NCBI RefSeq assembly: GCF_001679785.1
Contig: NZ_CP016290.1
Location: 493,599 to 557,598 of the forward strand
DNA: 64,000 bases
Direction of reading: 5' to 3'
DNA from: Rhizobium leguminosarum
GTDB taxonomy: Bacteria; Pseudomonadota; Alphaproteobacteria; Rhizobiales; Rhizobiaceae
Every line of letters starts with the position of its first letter. Positions within the stretch are counted from its first letter, which is position 1. The notes under the pieces are model-generated. The model saw nothing but the letters and a program-made list of their open reading frames with translations. It ran no database searches and had not been told where the DNA came from. Positions 57,293 to 64,000 of the stretch are shown piece after piece. The translations under genes were made by a program, and so were the position numbers.

Positions 57293-57693
57293 GTGACTTC
57301 CGGTTGGCCAGGGTCCATTATGTGCCAGCGGCGCTGGAGTCCGGCGTGCTGTATGTCTCCGACGAGTACAAGATCGCGATGCACCTTTGCGCATGCGGCT
57401 GCGGCAGCAAGGTGCCTGTCTCGCTTGGTCCGGCTGGCTGGAAGGTCACAGAACGCAATGGCAAGCCGACGGTTCGACCTTCGATCGGCAGCGGGCAGCT
57501 GCCTTGCAACTCGCACTATTTCATTACCGACGGGCGGGTCGACTGGTTGCGGTCCATGAGTGCTGCCCAGACCGTGGTAGCGCTTAAGTCCGACCATCGC
57601 CGGCGCGAGGCCTACTACCGCGATATGAACCGCAAATCCCGCTGGTGGAATCGGGCTTGGCTGCACCTCCTTAGCTTGTTCGGCCGCGGCTGA
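57289..57693 (+). CDS. DUF6527-like protein with CxCGC cluster
   Basis: A 134-residue protein beginning at GTG, overlapping the E1 stop. LHYVPxxLExGVLYVSxEY-type opening (here VHYVPAALESGVLYVSDEYK) and the cysteine cluster CACGCGSKVPVSL near residue 40, then PCNSHYFITDGRVDWL, fit DUF6527, a family that I recall beside bacterial E1/Ubl genes. The Cys residues and the CNSHY His/Cys could bind zinc. Role may be in handling the Ubl (for example as a protease or ligase), but this is not established from the sequence. Confidence 0.75.
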   Translation: MSDFRLARVHYVPAALESGVLYVSDEYKIAMHLCACGCGSKVPVSLGPAGWKVTERNGKPTVRPSIGSGQLPCNSHYFITDGRVDWLRSMSAAQTVVALKSDHRRREAYYRDMNRKSRWWNRAWLHLLSLFGRG

Positions 57694-57859
57694 GCCATGT
57701 GCATGGGAACGGGTCGTGGCCGTGAAATCGACCGTCCCTTGGCCTTCAGCGCGCCTATGCAAATAAAATATTGGGAAGGACCTTTACTTTAGCGCTTGCT
57801 TCTGAGGTATAGTATGAAGCTAGAAACTACGCGTCTTTGCTCAACAGAGCGGCTGTGTA
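57694..57859. other. Short intergenic region behind the Ubl operon
   Basis: No gene. The first 60 bases after the DUF6527 stop are followed by an AT-richer stretch that may hold a promoter. No clear terminator hairpin. Confidence 0.35.
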
Positions 57860-59733
57860 AAACATTCTGTCCCGCATTTTAGGCGAACGAGGTCGACATC
57901 GGCCTAGGTTTTATGGTGTCGAAGAGCGGCCTCTTGCCGCATACGTTCCCTTCGACGGCCAATCCAATCCCGACTGGCAGGCGCAGAATACCACTATCTG
58001 GCCGGTGCAGAAATTCAACTGGCGCGATCTCACGTTGCGGCGCCGCCGTGACCAGGCAGGGCTGCGACAGGAAAATGAGCGGCTGCGCTACAGTATTCGC
58101 CCAGTGGGGCGCTTTCGGTCAGGACTGGACGAAGTCGTACCGGTGCCTAGCAGCCACAAGGACGCCAAGACCGGGCAGATCGTCGAGCATCACTACGAAG
58201 GCAAGCCCGTCCGGCTGGGCTATCTAGGGCCGGCAGCGCTCACCAACATTGTAGTGGCGACGCGCCGCCTCGGTCCCTTCATCTCGACGTTCACCAACGG
58301 CATCTTGTCAACGCAATTCCTGATTCGGGTCCTTGAGGAGGATGACGGCAAAATAGGCCGGCGAGCTGGAAGTCCGCCTCCGTGACCCCGGCGATAAGCT
58401 ACGACGCTACCTCGCAGGCGACGTGCCGACGACGATGACCGAGTTCCTGAGCCGGCCCGGCGGGCACTTCCATGCAGCTCTGTACGAACTCGAGGACCGG
58501 CAACTTGTCGCTTTGCTGGAGGCCGCGGCGCCGCGGATGCAGCTGATCCTTTCCGATGCCGGCAAGCGAGACGGCAAGGATAAACCCACCGGCAAACCGA
58601 CCCACACATACGACACCCGAAACGCCGATGCCCGTGCGGCCCTGCGTAGCGTTGCCAGCAAGCCAAACGCCAAGTTCATCATGCAGGACCGGCTGTTTAA
58701 CGGCACCAGTCATATCGGCCACAACAAGTTCGTCGTCTGGTCCGATGACCAGGGGCCGAAGGCGGTGCTCACGGGATCGACGAACTGGACCTGGAGCGGC
58801 ATCTGCGGCCAGAGCAACAACTGCATCGTCATCGCGGATGCCGGTGTGGCCGACGCCTACCTGAAGTACTGGCAGCGTCTCTTCGACAATCCTTTGCACC
58901 AGCCAGCCAAGACCTCCGACCCGAACCCCGGTGCCGACCAGGGCGACACGCTCAAGGAAAGCAATCTCAGCCCTGTCACGGGCAATCTGATTAACGGCGC
59001 AAGCTTCGAATGCTGGTATTCGCCCGATGTGCCAAAGAAGCAGCAACCCCCTCGGCGAAGGCCAAGATCCAGCCCCCGCCCCCGCCGGATCTGAGCCGGT
59101 TGTTTTCCCTAATGCGCAAGGCCCACAAGATCATCCTGTTCGCCGTGTTTCTTCCCTCGAAGGCCGGCGTACATTCGATCATCTCGCAAGCCATCGACCT
59201 GGGTCTTGCCGACGCCAAGCTGGAGGTCGTTGGCGCGGTGTCCGATCCGCTGGCCTGGGGCTACCAGCCGTCCGGCAAAGACGCAAACGGCAACGCTCTG
59301 GTGCCGGCCTCTCCCTACATCATCCAGCAGGGTGGCGTGAACGTGGTCCGCGCGACAGCGCTGACCGACAAGGACATCGGCCGTCAGCTCGGTAACTTCG
59401 TGAACGATGAGATCCTGAGTGCCGGCAAAGGCGATCATCCACGACAAGATCCTGGTGATCGACCCCCTCGATCCGGAGAACTGCCTTGTCGCGTTCGGCA
59501 GCCACAACCTGGGTTACAAGGCTTCGTATTCGAACGACAAGAACCTGACCATCATTCAGCGCGACCCAGCGCTCGCCAAGGCTTATGCAACGCATGTGCT
59601 CGATGTGTTCGACCATTATCGCTTCCGGGCAGCCGAAGCCGAGGAGTCGGCCGCCCTCAAGCGGAAAGGCGTTTTCCGCGTCGGCGGACCCGACAGAGGG
59701 GTTTCTGAAGACGAATGCAAGCTGGCAGGATAA
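57860..59733 (+). pseudogene. Phospholipase D-like gene with at least three frameshifts
   Basis: Frame 1 (to 58385) has AAYVPFDGQSNPDWQ then VQKFNWRDLTLRRRRDQAGL. After a shift near 58370, frame 2 continues LRDPGDKLRRYLAGDVP and holds the first HKD motif (HNKFVVW and GSTNWTW). Near 59040 it shifts again (SRLFSLMRKAHKIILFAVFL), and near 59420 once more into IHDKILVIDP and FGSHNLGYKASYSNDKN, the second HKD motif. Both catalytic motifs survive, so decay is recent or these are sequence errors. No clear start codon is visible. PLD-like nucleases or lipases also occur as defence effectors. Confidence 0.8.
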
Positions 59734-59843
59734 GGCCGACAGGCGAATATCGGCGTATTTCGCGGGATAGATTTTCGCGGCGATCCAAACGTCCGCGAAG
59801 GCCAGCAGGATCATTCAAGCAAGGTTTACCAAGGTTTGCCACC

Positions 59844-60392
59844 ATGGCCGACAGGCTGGTTATGATTATCCGACATGCCGAAAAACCGGTTCCGGAACAG
59901 CCGGAGCGCGATGTCGATGAACTTGGCCAGGCCGACGAAAAGTCGTTGACCGTGCGCGGCTGGCAACGTGCCGGCGCTCTTGCCCACCTTTTCGTCGATC
60001 CTCCGCCCCCGCTACAGGTGCCGGTCGCCATCGTTGCCTCGGCGCCGATCAAGAAAGATGGCAGCGGCACGCGAAGCCTGCGGCCAACACAAACCGTCGC
60101 GCCTCTCGCGCGCCGCCTGCAATTCGTCCCTGACACCACCTTTTCCAAGGGGCAAGAGGAACAGGCGGGACGCGCGATTATCCTGCAGAACCTTTCCCCG
60201 GTCCTCGTGTGCTGGCAACATGAGGCGATTCCCCGCCTATCAGCTGCAGTCGTCGCATCAGCCGCGATCGCCCCTACTGTCTGGGACGACGCGGACTACG
60301 ACAGTATCTGGCTGCTGACTTTTTCCGAAGCCGACCTGCGCTGGGCTTTCCAGAGCGAAAACCAGCACCTCTTAGCAGGAGGTAGGCCATGA
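59844..60392 (+). CDS. Histidine phosphatase superfamily protein
   Basis: A 182-residue protein. The catalytic RHAEKP motif is in LVMIIRHAEKPVPEQ near residue 9. RSLRPTQTVAPLARRLQ holds the second conserved Arg region, and VLVCWQHEAIPRLS the second His. I start at the ATG before ADRLVMIIRH; upstream in-frame sequence is unlike a protein. The stop overlaps the next, broken gene in ATGA. Members are phosphatases of many substrates; it probably belonged to one operon with the PLD gene. Confidence 0.8.
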   Translation: MADRLVMIIRHAEKPVPEQPERDVDELGQADEKSLTVRGWQRAGALAHLFVDPPPPLQVPVAIVASAPIKKDGSGTRSLRPTQTVAPLARRLQFVPDTTFSKGQEEQAGRAIILQNLSPVLVCWQHEAIPRLSAAVVASAAIAPTVWDDADYDSIWLLTFSEADLRWAFQSENQHLLAGGRP

Positions 60393-60787
60393 CATCGGAT
60401 TCCGGCAGAAGCCAAACCCGAGACCAAAACCTTTGGCGATTATGCGAGGTTCGTCCGCGACTGGATCGGGTTCCCCGCCGCGGTGATCACGGCAATCACC
60501 GCGCTGTTCGTGCCGGCTAAAAACAACGCCCTCGCCCTCCTGGGCCGGGACGAGCCAACACTGTCCTCGTACTATCTGTACGTCGATAGCCTCAACCTTG
60601 GCCTGGACGACCCGCCATTGCGCAACAAGCCAACGAGGTCTTCGTCGCCGTGCCGGTGTACAACTACACCCTGACGAACGCAGGACCGACAGTGGCGACC
60701 GTCAGGCCGCAGCTGACGTGTTCAACGGATAAGCCGACTGGCCATTCGTCTGATCGATATGACAACGACCAAGCGGTAGTTAAGTGA
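60389..60787 (+). pseudogene. Broken gene for a small membrane-type protein
   Basis: The ATG overlaps the preceding stop. A frameshift near 60405 leads to KTFGDYARFVRDWIGFPAAV then ITAITALFVPAKNNA, with a likely membrane helix; another near 60635 leads to NEVFVAVPVYNYTLTNAGPT and on to a TGA at 60785. I do not recognise the family. Confidence 0.5.
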
Positions 60788-60995
60788 ATTTCAATTTGTT
60801 AGCCGCTGAGTCGGTTTTCGAACATCGTGTTGGCGGAATCCAGAACTGCCAAAGATGGGTACCAACCCACCGGGAAAGAATGTCTGCCTTCGGGCGGTGG
60901 AAGGCCCGATCTCAATGACCGGCCCGAAGGCGCGAAGCCGCCGTTCCGCATTAACCGCAGTTTGGCATTGGCACTATGCCGGACGAGCTTCTTAG

Positions 60996-61454
60996 CGCAA
61001 GCTCAGTTTTCCCCACTGGAAGCGATGGTTCGGCGTCGAAAACAGATGTCTCGTCCCGGTCACCAGTTTCGCCGAGCCGGATCCGGCCAGCCAGGAGCAA
61101 GGCGGCAACGTGCCAAACGCCTGGTTCGCCCGTGACGCAGCCAAACCGCTGATGTTCTTTGCCGGCATCCATGTGCCGCAGTGGCAGAGTGCCCGAAAGG
61201 TCAGGGACGGGCTGACGACCGACGATCCCTACGGTTTTTTGACCACGGACCCCAACGACCTGGTGAAGCCAATCCATGGAAAGGCGATGCCGGTCCTGTT
61301 GCTGACGAAGGAAGAGACGGACACCTGGATGCGGGCGCCATGGGAAGAGGCAAAGGAACTGGCCCGCCCATTACCGAATGACGCGCTGATCATCTCCTCC
61401 CGCGAACCGTACGGATCCACGATCGTTTCGAAATCCGGAGAGCTGGTGGAATAG
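60996..61454 (+). pseudogene. SRAP (YedK/HMCES-like) gene, 5' end lost
   Basis: The frame behind a TAG at 60993 contains [60 protein letters not shown] and [14 protein letters not shown], the C-terminal two thirds of an SRAP peptidase-like protein, which shields abasic sites in single-stranded DNA. The N-terminal part with the catalytic Cys2 is missing or out of frame, so the gene is dead. Confidence 0.8.
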
Positions 61455-61494
61455 GGCAGTCTGCTTTGACTGCCTGAATTCCTGGCTTGTATCG

Positions 61495-61660
61495 AAACGA
61501 AAAAGCCTGCCGCGGGAGGAGGTGCGGCAGGCTTTTTCAAAGAATTGAACAACGGCTGGGAGGAGGAGTGCCGCTGTTCCGTCAGGCGCCCTCTGGGAGG
61601 AGGAATAGGTCGCCTGAAACACGAAGCTTTGCGGGAGGAGGTGCATTGCTTCATTGACCT
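61495..61660 (-). ncRNA. Cuckoo-like small RNA(s) with four anti-Shine-Dalgarno hairpins
   Basis: On the minus strand CCTCCTCCC occurs four times (61633-61641, 61595-61603, 61558-61566, 61514-61522), each in the loop of a possible hairpin. Stems are, in transcript order: a weak AAGC/GCTT, TCAGGCG/CGCCTGA, GAACAGCGGC/GCCGTTGTTC and AAGCCTGCCGC/GCGGCAGGCTT with a T-run behind. Cuckoo RNAs of alphaproteobacteria display this motif in two hairpins and often come in tandem, so this may be two adjacent sRNAs. The exposed loop would pair with ribosome binding sites of mRNAs. Confidence 0.75.
61501..61536 (-). terminator. Rho-independent terminator of the cuckoo-like RNA
   Basis: Arms AAAAGCCTGCCGC (61501-61513) and GCGGCAGGCTTTT (61524-61536) pair perfectly. 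Read on the minus strand the stem is followed by TTTTTCGTTT. Read on the plus strand a T-run follows too, so it can also stop transcription from the SRAP side. Confidence 0.85.
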
Positions 61661-62224
61661 GAAGATATCAGAGGCTGCCCCCACCGCCAGCGCTCAGATC
61701 GCAGTGCAGCCATGCATTTGCTGCAACGCAATATAATTCCTGTGCTTATTGTTCGGCCATTATGGTCGAGGTGCCGCCTTCTCTATGCTGGGCTCGAAAC
61801 CGAGAACGAATTCGATCACCGTGGCGGAGGACATTTCGCACGGCTTCAGTATCGACCCGAGGCCCAGCCAGTCGATAGAGGTTGAAGCTGACGATATCGG
61901 TTCCGCTAAGCTCCTCGCCATAGAGCCAGGTTCGTTTGCCATCCTACGAGCGCTTGATGGTCACGCCCCATGATCGATTAACCAAAATGTCCCTCGACAT
62001 AGCCTTCCGGCAATTTCGAGCGCGTCTTCGAATGTGGCCGCGCTTCGATCCATGGCGACGCTCCGGTTTTACCAGAGATAGTACGTCTCGAAGACTGCAC
62101 AAGCCGAGATCGCTGTCGGACGATCCGATTCGAATACGGAGCCACAATCAAGCGGCCTTCTTGACGATCTTCCCCCAACCTTGTTCATTCGTCCAATGTT
62201 CAAAGCCGCAAACGCCGTGTAGAT
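61661..62224. other. Gap without a supported gene
   Basis: About 560 bases. A 62-codon frame starting MLGSKPRTNSITVAEDISHG (61785-61973) has no recognised family. The sRNA promoter should lie near its left edge. No other structure is seen. Confidence 0.35.
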
Positions 62225-62815
62225 CAGAGTTTCCATCGACGAAATCCAGCGACGTCTGGCGCCGTCTGGTCCTGCCAGTCAACTGGAACCTGGAGCACCT
62301 GCATCTCGGAATACAGGCCGCATTCAACTGGTGGAACTATCATCTATATGAATTCCGTATCGGTGGTCTGCGGTATGGCGACGTCGAAATCCTAAGGGAG
62401 GATGCGAGCGATGACGATCCTCGAGTCTTCGATCACAGAGAGGTTCGCTTGTTGGACTTCGAGCAAGGTGCCGTCTTCAGCTACCACTATGATTTCGGGG
62501 ATGGCTGGCGGCACCGTTACGGTCGAGGAATTCTTGTCGCTCGCTACTACGCCCAAACACGGGAGCTGCATCGGCGGCGAACGTGCGCGACCGCCGGAAG
62601 ATGTTGGCGGCGTTTCGGGATATGAGCAATTCCTGGAGATCATCGCCGACCGAGAAGATCCAGAATATGCTGAAACCATTCGTTGGTGCGGTGGATACTT
62701 TGATCCGGAATGGTTCGACCTTTCGACCGCGGACAAAGATCTCCGCAATGCCCTACGCCCGAACGTCAAACGGCGTATGTATCAACCGAAGCCGAAAGCT
62801 GGCTCGAAGAAATGA
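62225..62815 (+). pseudogene. PRiA4_ORF3-like plasmid protein gene, two frameshifts
   Basis: Three successive frames give RVSIDEIQ, then DVWRRLVLPVNWNLEHLHLG, WWNYHLYEFRIGGLRYGDVE and FSYHYDFGDGWRH, then TVTVEEFLSLATTPKHGSCI, GERARPPEDVGGVSGYEQFL and GYFDPEWFDL. That is the whole plasmid pRiA4b Orf-3 family (PF07929-like) in order. Shifts lie near 62262 and 62510. The family is common on rhizobial plasmids and IS-rich regions; function unknown. Confidence 0.8.
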
Positions 62816-63044
62816 GTTGGGCGAGTGTTGCAGGTGGACGCCTTAAAGGGATCAGAACCAACGACCTGTTGTTACAGGTTTCATCTGTATCAGATTCTCT
62901 AGCCCAGACATGAACTTGGCCTGGCTGGAATGACTGATTGGGGGGCCGAAAGGAGACGGACCGTTCGGGGGCGAAGATAGACAAATCAAGCCAGCTTACA
63001 AAATGAAAATACAACTGATAGTAATGCTTTGTGGGGGGCAGAGC
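62816..63044. other. Intergenic region before the last ORF
   Basis: No gene. A G-rich ribosome binding site (GGGGGG at 63032-63037) ends it. Confidence 0.4.
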
Positions 63045-64000
63045 ATGAGTATCGAATATCTTCAAACGTACCTTGTTTATCCGAATAAGGGCGTGGCCGA
63101 GCCACGGTTGATCAGCGGCACGGACGTGCCTCTGGAGGGAGAGGTCTTCACGCTTCTCAACGACGTTTATCTAAAATCGGAGCGCGAATGCTCGATTGAC
63201 ATCGCCTTCAACCAGCCGGCGGACGGTGTAGTCTCGAACCCTTGCCGGGCTCTTTTTGCTCGATTACGCGCGGGCGCCTTCCGTCGCCACTGGGCTTCCT
63301 CTAGCCACCCGCCTTGCGGCTCATTCTACGCGGCGGTCGGGGCTTGGTCTTCTCTTCTCGCCACAGGCATGGTGGGAGCGCAGCGCAAGATCGTGATCGC
63401 CCGCTTCGCGGCGAACAGCGGCATTTTAGCGGATGAGAATCGAGAAGCTCTAAGTGTTCAGTTCGTCGAACGTGTCTTCCTAAAGAGCGTTGGATCCTAC
63501 AAGGCTGTGCTCTATCAAGATTTAGTCACGGAACACGGTTTCTGGATAGCTAAGGCTGTGGATCGGCAGATAAACAGCAGCGAGACGGAGGTCTCGCGGT
63601 ACTGGATTACAGACTTCTTAGACTCTGATTTCAAGACCACATCAGCGACCGGCACCCGGGTCTTGGCGGTTGCCATGCGTAACGCAGCGAAAGCGACCGA
63701 GAATCTCGACATCAAGAAAGAGATTACTGCTGCAGCGACGCTTGGCGCCGGCCTCAATAATCAGGTGATGACTGCGAACGATTTTATCGCCCGCCTCGGG
63801 CTTTCCCACCGTTCACGGGAGGCTATCACTGGGCAAATGCGGCATCAGGGACTTTTGAACGAGCAGTTCCGGTTCAGCGCCGAAGAGTTTAATCGTCAGC
63901 TTCCCTACAAGTCCGTTGAGCTTCACAACGGCGCGATCCTGACCGCCGCCGCCACCGAGTTCGATCAGGTGTTTGCTCGTAGTGAACCGACCGCCGAGGG
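63045..64000 (+). CDS. Unrecognised protein, 3' end outside window
   Basis: An open frame of at least 318 codons without a stop, starting MSIEYLQTYLVYPNKGVAEP at an ATG seven bases behind GGGGGG. I do not recognise it. It has a mixed, soluble composition with no signal peptide or membrane helix. VLAVAMRNAAKATENLDIKK and GLSHRSREAITGQMRHQGLL in the second half look helical, the latter perhaps a nucleic-acid-binding helix-turn-helix. The frame is free of stops in a region where neighbours are broken, so it is probably a living gene. Confidence 0.6.
   Translation, partial: MSIEYLQTYLVYPNKGVAEPRLISGTDVPLEGEVFTLLNDVYLKSERECSIDIAFNQPADGVVSNPCRALFARLRAGAFRRHWASSSHPPCGSFYAAVGAWSSLLATGMVGAQRKIVIARFAANSGILADENREALSVQFVERVFLKSVGSYKAVLYQDLVTEHGFWIAKAVDRQINSSETEVSRYWITDFLDSDFKTTSATGTRVLAVAMRNAAKATENLDIKKEITAAATLGAGLNNQVMTANDFIARLGLSHRSREAITGQMRHQGLLNEQFRFSAEEFNRQLPYKSVELHNGAILTAAATEFDQVFARSEPTAE

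Noticed and set aside
56129..57394. 421-codon minus-strand frame across the E1-like gene
   Set aside because: Antisense to a well-supported gene; no family resemblance.

Overview
The window looks like part of a large rhizobial (Rhizobium/Sinorhizobium/Agrobacterium-type alphaproteobacterial) plasmid. Supporting signs are a thiCOSGE operon behind a THI-box riboswitch, a MocB-like sugar-binding protein, ParA-type RepA proteins of the repABC kind, remnants of the rhizobial gibberellin operon (CYP112, type 2 isopentenyl diphosphate isomerase), a cuckoo-type sRNA, and dense IS elements of the IS630, IS21, IS110, IS66, IS6, IS5 and IS3 families, many of them broken.

Layout. 0-4 kb: an ACT-domain protein, a cysteine-synthase-like PLP enzyme, a small HTH protein and a MocB-like periplasmic binding protein, all on the minus strand. 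4-6.7 kb: sparse DNA and an exported UbiC-like protein. 6.9-11.5 kb: TPP riboswitch and thiC-thiO-thiS-thiG-thiE. 11.8-13.5 kb: rpsU, with an IS630 element inserted exactly in its stop codon. 13.7-18.9 kb: replication region with an intact RepA_C-type initiator, the 3' end of idi-2, a second repA relic followed by an iteron array, a broken ParA-like repA and a TlpA-like protein. 19-25 kb: IS graveyard. 25-31 kb (minus strand): a luciferase-like oxidoreductase, a tandem SDR protein, a SnoaL-like protein, a chimeric P450 and an intact CYP112. 32-34.4 kb: VapBC and an IS5-type element. 34.8-38.5 kb: a ParA-like RepA without a normal Walker A motif, a GntR/FCD regulator and a LacI regulator with two perfect operators. 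38.5-40.3 kb: IS6 debris and an intact IS5-type element.

40.3-55.5 kb is the most interesting part. A plus-strand operon begins with PEP phosphomutase (PepM, complete EDKX5NS motif). It continues with an aminotransferase, a nucleotidyltransferase, a CDP-alcohol phosphatidyltransferase, a glutaminase-dead asparagine-synthetase-like protein, a 6-phosphogluconate-dehydrogenase-like protein and a second, doubly degenerate asparagine-synthetase-like protein. It converges on a minus-strand operon for a Dpp/Opp-type ABC transporter and a PHP-domain phosphoesterase, which is divergent from a PhnF-type GntR regulator. I read this as an undescribed phosphonate biosynthesis and uptake locus. No phosphonopyruvate decarboxylase is present, so the first committed step after PepM is probably transamination.

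55.6-64 kb: a compact ubiquitin-like system (Ubl, DUF6791-ThiF E1, DUF6527), then genes broken by several frameshifts (DUF2188, phospholipase D, a membrane protein, SRAP, PRiA4_ORF3), a histidine phosphatase, a four-hairpin cuckoo-like RNA on the minus strand, and a long unrecognised ORF running off the end.

All calls come from reading the sequence and remembered family features. No database search was run.
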